Of a DNA stretch of 64,000 nt, positions 44,134 to 52,223 are shown piece after piece. The stretch comes from Actinokineospora bangkokensis (GTDB lineage Bacteria > Actinomycetota > Actinomycetes > Mycobacteriales > Pseudonocardiaceae), in assembly GCF_001940455.1 (NCBI RefSeq), contig NZ_MKQR01000013.1:142101-206100 (forward strand), in the 5' to 3' direction. The stretch's first letter is position 1. Every line of letters starts with the position of its first letter. The notes beneath the pieces are model-generated. The model was not told where the DNA came from. It saw only the letters and a program-made list of their open reading frames with translations, and did no database searches. Position numbers and translations under genes: made by a program.

Positions 44134-46719
44134 TCATCCGCGCCTGCGGCGCAGGGCGTCGTCCACGGCGTGCACCAAGCGGGTGACGCGGGGGACGCGG
44201 ACGCGGGTGGTGCGGGCCAGCGCCGCCCAGGGTTCGCCGGGGCCGCGCAGGTCGAGCAGGACCTTGCGGGACTCGGTGAGCAGGGGTCGGGCGCGATCGC
44301 CGTCGCCGGTGCGCAGCAGGCAGAGGCCGAGGTGGAAGCGGGTGAGCTGGGCGTCGGGGTGGTTGCGGCCGACCGCCCGGGACTGGCGGGGGAGCAGGTC
44401 GGCCAGCAGGGCGGTGGCGGTGTCCCAGTGCTCGGTGGCGACCCAGGTCAGCGCCTGCCAGAGGTGGGCGCGCAGGCTCAGCGGGTGCTCGGCGCCGAGG
44501 GCGGTGGCGGCGCGGTCGGCGGTGGGGTCCAGGACGCGGCGGGCGCCGAGCGGGTCGGCGTTGAGGTGCAGCGCGCGGGCGTGCAGCAGGCGCAGTTCGA
44601 GGGTGAGCGGGTGCTCGTCGCCGTACCAGGCGGAGGTCTCCTGGAGCGCGGCGCGGACGTGGCCGGTGGCCTGCTGCCACTGGTCTTGGCGCACCCGCGA
44701 CCCTGCCCAGGCCAGGGCCAGTTCGGCTTCCGCCCGGACGAGCGCGGCCTGCCTGGCCAGCCGGTGCCGGGGCGTGCCCGCGGCGGTGAAGGCGTCGAGC
44801 GCGGACCGGGCGGTGTCGCGGGCGGCGAGGACGCTGCCGCAGAGCAGTTGCAGCGCGGCGCGTTCGACGGTGACCCGCGGCCACGCGCCGCGCGGGTGCG
44901 GGGGTTTGCGGGCGATCGGGAGCAGGTGCGCGTTCAGGGTGCACAGGGCGTGGCGGTGCTCCCCGCGCAGCCGCAGCGCGGTGACCCGGGCGATCAGGAC
45001 GTCGACGCGCTCGTCGGCCGGGAGCCAGATCGGGCAGGCGCCCTCGCGGTCGACGACGGGGTGGTCGTGGAACAGCTCATCGGCCCTGGCGCGGTCACCG
45101 AGCCGGTCGTGGCTGGTGGCGGCGAGCAGGCGGGCGCGGAACTCGGTGCGGACGTCGCGCTCGGCGCGCGCGCGGGCGATGAGCGGTTCCGCGAGCAGCA
45201 GCGCCTCGGTGGTGCGCTCGGCGGCGACCGCGGCGCGGGCCGCCGCCAGCAGGTCGGGGGACGGGGTCTGCGCGCCGCGCACCGCGAGCACGGCGGCTCG
45301 CGCGTCGTGGGCGGCGCAGAGGTCCCCCTGCCGCTCCCGCAGCCCGGCGATGGCGCGCAGCAGCGCCAGGCGCGGTGCCGCGGGCGCGGCGGCGTGCTCT
45401 GCGACGTGGCGGGCGTGCCGCAGCACGGACTCGTCCGGTGTGGCCAGGGCCGAACCGACCACGACGACGGCCCGCCGCCGCACGGCCGCGTCGGGTGTGA
45501 CGGCGTCGGCGACGAGGGTCGGCAGCCGCCAAGTCTGCCGTCCGCCTCTGGTGCGTTCCGCGCGGTGCAACAGGTTTCTGTCCTCCAGTTCGGACAGTCC
45601 TTTGGCGACGAGCAGCGCGGTGGCGGCGCCGAACTCGGGCGCGACCCCCGCCGCCAGCAGCTCGCCGCTGATCGGGGCGGGGGCGAGCGCGGCGGCGAAG
45701 GTGAGCACGGCTGTGGCGTGCTCGCTGCACGAGCGGATCGAAGTCGACGGGTCGGCGGAACCGGGGCCTTCCAGTCGCAGGCCGCCCGCGGCGGAATCCC
45801 TGGTCGTGACGATCGAGGCGGCCAAGGGCGACGGGATGAGCACCGCGTCGAGGTCCGCCACGCCCGCAGGCACGTTGTCGAGGACCCACAGCGCACGCAC
45901 CCCGTCGCTGGCGAGCCGGTCCCCGTACGCGCCGATGGCTTGGGCGGGAGGGAGTTCTGCCAGTTCGAGGCCAAACCGGTCGAACGCGGCGCGCCGGACG
46001 GCCGTGGCGACCCGGGTGACCGCGTCCTCCACTGCGTCATCAACCGCGGCACCCGCCAGGTCGACGACCTCGACCCCGCCCGGGTAGGCCTCCCGGAACA
46101 GGAACGCGTACTGCCTCGCCAGCGCGGTCTTCCCCGCTCCGGCAGGTCCGACCACCCGGACCGCGGCGTGGTTCCCCCGATCGCGCAACGCGTCGTGCAA
46201 CTCCCACACCTGCCGGAACTCCCCGGTGAACCGCGCGGGTTGGGTGAGCAGCGGGTGCACGTCCACCTCGCCCGGGGCGCCCAGCGGGATGCCGCCGGTG
46301 CGGCGCAGCTTCTCCACCACCACGTCCGCGATCCGCCCGGCGTCCGCGCTCGTCGCCAAGGAGGCCGACCGCACGTCGGCCACCCCCGCCGGGACCACGT
46401 GCTCGTCGTCGGGTTCCGGGTTGACCAGCAGCACGCGGTCGCGCACCTCACCGAGGCGCGCGGCGGCCAGGACGGCCCTGGTCAGCTCCCACTGGCGGGC
46501 GTGTCCGCCCGGGTAGTGGCGGGAGTACACCGCGACCAGCAGCGCGCACCCGTCCAGCGCGCGCAGGGTCCGCTCGGTGACCAGCGCCCGCGCATCCGCG
46601 TCGTCCTCGTGGAACGCGGTGACGCCGCGGTGGTCCAGCGCCCGCACCAGGTGCTCCACCCCGTCCGCGTCGGACCGGGTGGAGCTGAGGAAGACCTGCG
46701 GTGCGGGCGTCGGGGGCAT
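44134..46719 (-). CDS. TIR-domain STAND protein: TIR, NB-ARC ATPase and TPR repeats
   Basis: This 861-residue protein begins with a TIR-like domain (residues 7-140): QVFLSSTRSDADGVEHLV, then LDGCALLVAVYSRHYPGG and RQWELTRAVL, where Glu78 occupies the place of the catalytic glutamate of TIR NADases. A STAND ATPase follows with Walker A GPAGAGKT (191-198), Walker B ALWVLDN (276-282) and sensor VTTR (304-307). The rest is TPR-like helical repeats, including a kinesin-light-chain-like part near the end (YGDEHPLTLELRLLHARALH). Known TIR-STAND proteins of this build include antiphage sensors and putative signalling proteins. I chose ATG 46719 (GGAG upstream). Confidence 0.85.
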   Translation of the reverse strand: MPPTPAPQVFLSSTRSDADGVEHLVRALDHRGVTAFHEDDADARALVTERTLRALDGCALLVAVYSRHYPGGHARQWELTRAVLAAARLGEVRDRVLLVNPEPDDEHVVPAGVADVRSASLATSADAGRIADVVVEKLRRTGGIPLGAPGEVDVHPLLTQPARFTGEFRQVWELHDALRDRGNHAAVRVVGPAGAGKTALARQYAFLFREAYPGGVEVVDLAGAAVDDAVEDAVTRVATAVRRAAFDRFGLELAELPPAQAIGAYGDRLASDGVRALWVLDNVPAGVADLDAVLIPSPLAASIVTTRDSAAGGLRLEGPGSADPSTSIRSCSEHATAVLTFAAALAPAPISGELLAAGVAPEFGAATALLVAKGLSELEDRNLLHRAERTRGGRQTWRLPTLVADAVTPDAAVRRRAVVVVGSALATPDESVLRHARHVAEHAAAPAAPRLALLRAIAGLRERQGDLCAAHDARAAVLAVRGAQTPSPDLLAAARAAVAAERTTEALLLAEPLIARARAERDVRTEFRARLLAATSHDRLGDRARADELFHDHPVVDREGACPIWLPADERVDVLIARVTALRLRGEHRHALCTLNAHLLPIARKPPHPRGAWPRVTVERAALQLLCGSVLAARDTARSALDAFTAAGTPRHRLARQAALVRAEAELALAWAGSRVRQDQWQQATGHVRAALQETSAWYGDEHPLTLELRLLHARALHLNADPLGARRVLDPTADRAATALGAEHPLSLRAHLWQALTWVATEHWDTATALLADLLPRQSRAVGRNHPDAQLTRFHLGLCLLRTGDGDRARPLLTESRKVLLDLRGPGEPWAALARTTRVRVPRVTRLVHAVDDALRRRRG

Positions 46720-46842
46720 CGCACTCCTGCCGGGCTCGGGGGCGGTGAAGCCGTGCCCGTCAACGATGCCGCACCGGGTGCGCGCGTGGGCCGTTGCCGA
46801 CCTGACAGTGTGGGGACAGTTGTGGTGGTTCGTGGATGCCTT

Positions 46843-46886
46843 GTCAGTGACCGGGTCCGGCGTCGTCAGTGACCGGGTCCGGCGTC
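46843..46886. repeat. Perfect tandem duplication of a 22-bp unit at the HxlR gene end
   Basis: The unit starting GTCAGTGACCGGGTCCGGCG occurs twice head to tail (46843-46864 and 46865-46886). The second copy holds the HxlR stop codon and its last five codons; the first copy lies just after the stop. It is a recent slippage-type duplication with no visible effect on the protein. Confidence 0.8.
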
Positions 46887-47396
46887 GCGGACCGGTCGCA
46901 GCAGCGGGCGCGGTTCGCGCAACCGGGCGCTGACGTGGTCCGCGCGCGGGGTGTGGCCCGGCCCGGCCAGGTGTTCCACTTCGGACGGCGGCGGTGTGGT
47001 GCCGCACTCGGGGCAGCCGCCGCGGGCGTCCAGGGGCGTGTGGCACGGCAGGTGGCGGAAGACGCGGCGGCGCCCGGCCCCCGCGGGGTGGTGGCGCTCG
47101 CCCCACTCCAGCAGGCCGTGCAGCACCGGCCACAGGTCCAGCGCCTTGGCCGTGGGGTGGTACTCCTCGCGGCCCGCCGCGTAGGGGCGGCGGTCGAGCA
47201 GGTCGGCGGCGACCATGGCGGCGAGGCGGTCGGCGAGCACGGCGCGCGGGATGTCCAAGTGCGCGCGCAGGTCGCTGAAGCGGGTGATGCCGAACAGGAC
47301 GTCGCGCAGGATCAGCAGCGTCCAGCGCTCCCCCACGTCCTCCAGCGCGCGGGCCAGGGAGCAGGGCTGGTCCCGGTAGTCCTTGCCCAGCGGCAC
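46866..47396 (-). CDS. HxlR-family transcriptional regulator
   Basis: This 176-residue regulator has the HxlR winged helix in the first 110 residues (PCSLARALEDVGERWTLLIL, then RFSDLRAHLDIPRAVLADRL), with Cys12 at the usual redox- or ligand-sensitive position. The C-terminal tail has three more cysteines (LPCHTPLDARGGCPECG), a small zinc-ribbon-like cluster found in longer members. The GTG start has AGGAG upstream. It is divergent from an MFS exporter gene, its probable target. Confidence 0.9.
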   Translation of the reverse strand: MPLGKDYRDQPCSLARALEDVGERWTLLILRDVLFGITRFSDLRAHLDIPRAVLADRLAAMVAADLLDRRPYAAGREEYHPTAKALDLWPVLHGLLEWGERHHPAGAGRRRVFRHLPCHTPLDARGGCPECGTTPPPSEVEHLAGPGHTPRADHVSARLREPRPLLRPVRDAGPGH

Positions 47397-47412
47397 GGGG
47401 CGCTCCTGGTCA

Positions 47413-47460
47413 GGTCGGTCGGTCGGGTGGTCGGGTAGTCGGTCGGGTGGTCGGTCGGGT
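47413..47460. repeat. GGTCG-rich direct repeats in the HxlR leader
   Basis: GTCGGTCGGGTGGTCGG occurs at 47418-47434 and 47438-47454 (period 20), inside a run built of GGTCG/GGGTG words. It lies between the HxlR ribosome site and the divergent promoters. Possible roles are regulator binding or a slippage-prone leader. Confidence 0.6.
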
Positions 47461-47543
47461 CGCGCTCACCACAGTCGGTCTGGTCATCGAACCATACCCT
47501 GCTACGGTCCGACCGCCGGACCCGATCGCGCCAGGGAGCCCCG

Positions 47544-48893
47544 ATGACCGACCTGTCCACCGCGCCCACGCGGACCGAGCAGGGCCGCACCCTGGGCGTG
47601 GTGGCGCTCGGGACGTTCCTGGCCCTGCTGCTGTTCACCACCCCCATGCCGCAGCTCGGCGCGCTCGCGGTGGCGCTGGGCGCGGGCCCCGCCGCGCAGA
47701 CGTGGGTGCTGAGCTCGATGAGCGTCGGGCTGGCCGCGGGCATGCTGGTGACGGGGGTGCTCGGCGACGACCACGGCAGGCGCCGGGTGTTCGCCGCGGG
47801 CGCGGTCGTGGTCGCGCTGACCTCGCTGCTCAGCGTCGCCACCACCTCCTCACTGGTGTTCGTGCTCGCCAGGGTGGGCCACGGGCTCGGCTCGGCGGCG
47901 CTCATCTCCTGCGGGCTGGGCATGATCGGCCACACCTTCCCGGCGGGGCCCGCGCGGGTGCGGGCGACCGGCGTGTGGGGCGCGAGCGTCGGGGCGGGCA
48001 TCGCCCTGGGCCCGATCGCCGCGGCGCTGCTGGCCGACTGGCGCCTGCCCTACCTCGTCACGGCCGCGCTGGGCGCGCTCACCGCGCTCGCGACCCGGGC
48101 GGTCCCCGAGTCGACCTCCGGGGACAAGCGGCGGGTGGACCTGCCGGGGGCGGTGCTGCTGGGCAGCGGGTTGAGCGTGCTCCTGGTGGGCCTGGTGACC
48201 GGGCGCTCCGGGTGGACCCGGCCGACGGCCGTGGTGGCGCTGGCGCTGGGGGTGGCGCTGCTGGTCGCGTTCGCCGCGGTCGAGCGGCGCAGCCCGGCGC
48301 CGCTGCTGGACCTGGGCCTGTTCCGGCGGCCGGACTTCGTCGCGGTGACCGTGGCGGCGCTGGCCACCGGCCTCGGGGTGATCGCCACCATGTCCTTCTC
48401 CCCCACCCTGCTCATCCGCGGCCTGGGCGAGGGCCCGGTCGCGGCGTCGCTGGGGGTGCTGCTGTGGTCGGGCACCAGCGTGCCGGTGGCGCTGCTGGCG
48501 CGCAGGCTGCGCTGGAGCGGGGACGTGCAGCTCGCGGTGGGGCTGGGCGTGGTGGCGGTGGGGTTGTTGCTGCTGCTCGACCCGAGCGGGGTGTGGGCGC
48601 TGCTGCCCGGGTTCTTCGTGTGCGGGCTGGGCAGCGGGGTGCTCAACGCCGCGCTGGGCCGCCAGGCCGTCGCCAGCGTGCCCGCCGGGCGCGGGGGCAT
48701 GGGCAGCGGCGCCAACAACACCGCCCGCTACGTCGGCTCGGCGATCGGCGTCACCGTCTTCGCCGTGATCGCCGCCCGCCCGACACCGCAGGGCGTGGTG
48801 TCCGGGTGGGAGGCGGCCAACGTCGTCACGGCCGCGTTCTCGGTGCTCGGCGCCGTCGGTGTCCTGCTGTGCCTGCGCAGGTCGCGGGCCTGA
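47544..48893 (+). CDS. MFS transporter, probable drug exporter
   Basis: This 449-residue membrane protein has about twelve to fourteen hydrophobic helices. The MFS loop motif is GVLGDDHGRRRVF (motif A, GxLaDrxGrkr) at about residues 72-84, and motif C is present as GASVGAGIALGPIAAAL, typical of antiporter-type drug exporters. Substrates are unknown. It is divergent from the HxlR regulator across 147 bases; a possible -10 element TACGGT lies at 47503-47508. Confidence 0.92.
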   Translation: MTDLSTAPTRTEQGRTLGVVALGTFLALLLFTTPMPQLGALAVALGAGPAAQTWVLSSMSVGLAAGMLVTGVLGDDHGRRRVFAAGAVVVALTSLLSVATTSSLVFVLARVGHGLGSAALISCGLGMIGHTFPAGPARVRATGVWGASVGAGIALGPIAAALLADWRLPYLVTAALGALTALATRAVPESTSGDKRRVDLPGAVLLGSGLSVLLVGLVTGRSGWTRPTAVVALALGVALLVAFAAVERRSPAPLLDLGLFRRPDFVAVTVAALATGLGVIATMSFSPTLLIRGLGEGPVAASLGVLLWSGTSVPVALLARRLRWSGDVQLAVGLGVVAVGLLLLLDPSGVWALLPGFFVCGLGSGVLNAALGRQAVASVPAGRGGMGSGANNTARYVGSAIGVTVFAVIAARPTPQGVVSGWEAANVVTAAFSVLGAVGVLLCLRRSRA

Positions 48894-48996
48894 AACCCGC
48901 CGGGGTACCCGAACCTCGTTCACCTCCACACCGTTGCGCTGCGAGGTCCCCCGATGCGGTGCATGCTCGTGGGCACGCCGTTGACGGGGAGGTCGG

Positions 48997-50094
48997 ATGG
49001 TCGAGCGTGGTGCGCCGCCCGCGCTGTCCGGGGTGCGCCGCTGGGTGCGCCGGGTCGGGCGCGTCATGACCTCGCCGCTGCTGCCCGACGACTACTTCGC
49101 GCTGGTGCGCCCGCGCTGGGCCGCCCGCGAGGCCACCGGGACGGTGGTGCGGGTCAAGCCGCAGCGCGGGGACGCCGCGACCGTGGTCATCCAGCCCGAC
49201 TTCCCGTGGGCCGGGCACACCCCGGGGCAGTACCTGCGGATCGGCCTGGAGGTCGACGGCATCCGGCACTGGCGGGCCTACACGATCACCTCCGACCCCG
49301 ACCACCCCGGCGGGGTCGTCTCGATCACCGTCAAGCGCACCGAGGGCGGCCGGATGTCGCCGGTGTTCACCTCCCGGGTGCAGCCGGGCGCCCAGGTGTT
49401 CCTCGGTGAGGTCGAGGGCGAGTTCACCCTGCCCTCCCCCGCCCCGGACAAGGCGCTGTTCCTGTCCGCGGGCAGTGGGATCACCCCGGTGATGGCGATG
49501 CTGCGCGAGCTGGAGCGGCGCGCGGCGCTGCACGACGTCGTGCACGTGCACAGCGCGCGCACCGCCGACGACATGATCTTCGGGACGATGCTGCGGGGCA
49601 TGGCCGAGCGCAACCCCGGGTACTCCCTGGTCGAGGTGCACACCGCGGAGCAGCCCCGCTTCCACCCCGACGACCTCGACCGGCACTGCCCGGACTGGCG
49701 CGGGCGCCCGACGTTCCTGTCCGGGCCGCGGGAGATGATCGACGCGGTGTCCGAGCGGTTCGACGCCGAGGGCGTGACCGCGAACCTGCACGTCGAGCGG
49801 TTCCAGCCGGTGATCGGCGTGGGCGGCGGCGACGGGCAGGGCGGGCACGTGCGCTTCCGCGTCACCGAGGGCGAGGCCGACTGCGACAGCGGCGTGTCGA
49901 TCCTGGTGGGCGGCGAGCGCGCCGGGCTGACCCTGCCGCACGGCTGCCGGATGGGCATCTGCCACTCGTGCGTGGGCAGGCTGCGCGACGGCGCCGTGCG
50001 CGACCTGCGCACCGGGGCCGTGGAGACCGCGAGCGGCCAGATGGTGCGCACCTGCGTCAACGCCCCCGAGGGCGACATCGAGATCGACCTCTAG
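48997..50094 (+). CDS. Ferredoxin reductase with C-terminal 2Fe-2S domain
   Basis: This 365-residue flavoprotein has an FAD domain with RAYT (residues 93-96), an NAD(P)H domain with LFLSAGSGITPVMAML, and a plant-type 2Fe-2S domain at the C-terminus with Cys317, Cys322, Cys325 and Cys353 (GCRMGICHSCVG). It passes electrons from NAD(P)H to a partner oxygenase or desaturase. The desaturase gene follows 64 bases downstream, the same arrangement as Rv3230c-desA3 in Mycobacterium tuberculosis. The ATG is supported by GGGGAGG upstream. Confidence 0.93.
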   Translation: MVERGAPPALSGVRRWVRRVGRVMTSPLLPDDYFALVRPRWAAREATGTVVRVKPQRGDAATVVIQPDFPWAGHTPGQYLRIGLEVDGIRHWRAYTITSDPDHPGGVVSITVKRTEGGRMSPVFTSRVQPGAQVFLGEVEGEFTLPSPAPDKALFLSAGSGITPVMAMLRELERRAALHDVVHVHSARTADDMIFGTMLRGMAERNPGYSLVEVHTAEQPRFHPDDLDRHCPDWRGRPTFLSGPREMIDAVSERFDAEGVTANLHVERFQPVIGVGGGDGQGGHVRFRVTEGEADCDSGVSILVGGERAGLTLPHGCRMGICHSCVGRLRDGAVRDLRTGAVETASGQMVRTCVNAPEGDIEIDL

Positions 50095-50158
50095 CGAGAT
50101 CGACCTTGAGCGAGCGAGCAAGACCTGGAGCGCGATACCTGTGAGGGAAGGAGACCCG

Positions 50159-51343
50159 GTGGCCAAGCGCACCGCGGAGCCCTACGACCCGGACAACCCG
50201 CTGCACCGGCTGACCGAGGAGCAGCTGGCCGGGATCGCGCGCGAGTTCGACGCGCTGCACGACGAGGTGTTCGCCGACCTCGGCGAGGTCGACGCCCGCT
50301 ACATCCGCAACCTCATCACCCTGCACCGCAGGCTGGCGCTGGCGTCGCGGGCGGTGCTGCTGTTCTCCCGGTACAAGCCCGCCTGGCTGCTGGGCACCGC
50401 GGGCCTGGGCATCGCCAAGGTCCTGGAGAACATGGAGATCGGCCACAACGTCATGCACGGGCAGTGGGACTGGATGAACGACCCGAACATCCACTCCTCC
50501 ACCTGGGACTGGGACACCGCCTCCCCCGCCGCGGCGTGGAAGCACTCGCACAACTACGTCCACCACACGTTCACCAACGTGATCGGCAAGGACAAGGACG
50601 TCGGCTACGAGATCATGCGGATCGACGCCCGCCAGGACTGGAACCCCGCCTACCTGGCCCAGCCGTTCTACAACGTGCTGCTCATGGCGTTCTTCGAGTG
50701 GGGCGTGGCGCTGCACGACCTGGACTTCGAGGCGATCAAGAAGGGCCGCAAGTCCAAGAAGCAGGTCTGGGACGAGGTCAAGGCGATCGGGCAGAAGGCC
50801 CGCCGCCAGGTCGTCAAGGACTACCTGGTCTACCCGGCGCTGTCGGGCCGCGCGGGCTTCACGTCCACGCTGCTGGCCAACTTCACCGCCAACATCATCC
50901 GCAACGTGTGGGCGCACGCGATCATCTTCTGCGGCCACTTCCCGGACCAGACCTTCATGTTCACCGAGGACGAGGTGGCCGACGAGAGCCGCGGCGCGTG
51001 GTACGTGCGCCAGCTCATCGGGGCGGCGAACATCGACGGCAGCCCGCTGTTCCACGTCATGGCGGGCAACCTGTCCTTCCAGGTCGAGCACCACCTGTTC
51101 CCGGACATGCCCAGCTCCCGCTACCAGCAGATCGCCCCCAGGGTCCGCGAGATCTGCGAGCGGTACGAACTGCCGTACAACACCGGGCCGCTGCGCAAGC
51201 AGTGGGGCACGGTGCAGCGCACGATCCTGCGCCTGGCCTTCCCCGGCGGCGGCCCCCGCCGCAAGCCCGGCCCGCACGTCGAACCGCCCGAGGTCAAGGC
51301 CGAGCGCGAGCGCGCCCGCGAGGCCGTGCCCGCCTTCCCCTGA
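50159..51343 (+). CDS. Membrane fatty acid (acyl-CoA) desaturase, DesA3-like
   Basis: This 394-residue di-iron desaturase inserts a double bond into long acyl chains using O2 and electrons from the reductase encoded upstream. The three histidine boxes are present: GHNVMHG (His96, His100), HSHNYVHH (His129-His136) and QVEHHLFP near the C-terminus. Hydrophobic helices lie between them. I chose GTG 50159 with AAGGAG about six bases upstream; the GTG at 50141 overlaps that ribosome site. Confidence 0.93.
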   Translation: MAKRTAEPYDPDNPLHRLTEEQLAGIAREFDALHDEVFADLGEVDARYIRNLITLHRRLALASRAVLLFSRYKPAWLLGTAGLGIAKVLENMEIGHNVMHGQWDWMNDPNIHSSTWDWDTASPAAAWKHSHNYVHHTFTNVIGKDKDVGYEIMRIDARQDWNPAYLAQPFYNVLLMAFFEWGVALHDLDFEAIKKGRKSKKQVWDEVKAIGQKARRQVVKDYLVYPALSGRAGFTSTLLANFTANIIRNVWAHAIIFCGHFPDQTFMFTEDEVADESRGAWYVRQLIGAANIDGSPLFHVMAGNLSFQVEHHLFPDMPSSRYQQIAPRVREICERYELPYNTGPLRKQWGTVQRTILRLAFPGGGPRRKPGPHVEPPEVKAERERAREAVPAFP

Positions 51344-51355
51344 CCCGACCCCGCG

Positions 51356-51389
51356 ACCGCCCGCTCCCCGGACCACGGGGGCGGGCGGT
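51356..51389. terminator. Hairpin between the convergent desaturase and sigma factor genes
   Basis: ACCGCCCG pairs with CGGGCGGT, with further pairing of CTCCCC with GGGGG toward a short loop. It lies just after the desaturase stop on the plus strand and after the sigma gene stop on the minus strand. Confidence 0.6.
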
Positions 51390-51437
51390 TCCGCGTCCGG
51401 GTGGGGAACGCGTGGTCACCGCACGCGATCCGCCGGG

Positions 51438-52046
51438 TCAGGCGTGGTCGGCGCGGGCGGCGAGCAAGCGGCGGCGCAGGGCGGTGAGGGCGCGGTGCTG
51501 GGCGACGCGCACGGCGCCGGGCGTGGAGCCGACCGCGGCGGCGGTCTCCCCCGCGCTCATCCCCGCCATGACCCGCAGCCGCAGGATCTCGCGCTGCGCG
51601 GCGGGCAGGGTGGCGATGAGCGAGCCCGCGAGGGCGCGCAGCTCGGCGTCGAGCGCGCTCTGCTCCGGGCCCGCCTCGGTGTCGGCGGTCTCCAGCGGGT
51701 CGGCGACCAGGTCGGCACGGTCGCGGCCGCGGGCGCGGAAGGCGTCGGCGACCTTGTGGCCCGCGATGCCGTAGACGAAGGCCAGGAACGGCTTGCCGTC
51801 CCACCGGTAGGTCGGGACGGCCTTCACCAGCGCCAGGCACGCCTCCTGGGCGACGTCCTCGTAGGCGGTGCCCAGCGAGGACATCCGGTAGCGCACGTAG
51901 CGGATGAGGTGCGGGCGCACCAGGGCGAGGATGTCGGCCATCGCCGCGCGGTCGCCCGCGCGCAGCCGCTCCAGGTGCCCCAGCACCGCCGCGTCGAGGC
52001 GGCCGTCGTCGTCGAACTCCCGCCGCGCTGTCGCCGGTGCTGCCAC
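51438..52046 (-). CDS. shbA: RNA polymerase sigma factor, ShbA-like
   Basis: This 202-residue sigma factor has region 2 (YEDVAQEACLALVKAVPTYR, then GKPFLAFVYGIAGHKVADAF) and region 4 (LPAAQREILRLRVMAGMSAG, then STPGAVRVAQHRALTALRR). The sequence PFLAFVYGIAxHKVADA is characteristic of ShbA, which in Streptomyces drives transcription of the principal sigma factor gene hrdB. No anti-sigma gene is adjacent, as for ShbA elsewhere. The GTG start has GGGGGGAG upstream. Confidence 0.85.
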   Translation of the reverse strand: MAAPATARREFDDDGRLDAAVLGHLERLRAGDRAAMADILALVRPHLIRYVRYRMSSLGTAYEDVAQEACLALVKAVPTYRWDGKPFLAFVYGIAGHKVADAFRARGRDRADLVADPLETADTEAGPEQSALDAELRALAGSLIATLPAAQREILRLRVMAGMSAGETAAAVGSTPGAVRVAQHRALTALRRRLLAARADHA

Positions 52047-52223
52047 GTGCCGCTCCCCCCGGCCGGTGCCCGGACGCCGTACCGGGCCGCTCAAGGAGGG
52101 ATCTTGCACCGCCGAATGGCCCACGTCACCGGCCGCCGCGATTTCGTCCAGGAAGTGTCATATCGACCCTTGCCCGACAACGCGCGACGGTGGTGAATCC
52201 CTACCAGGAAGCCTTTTCCGACT

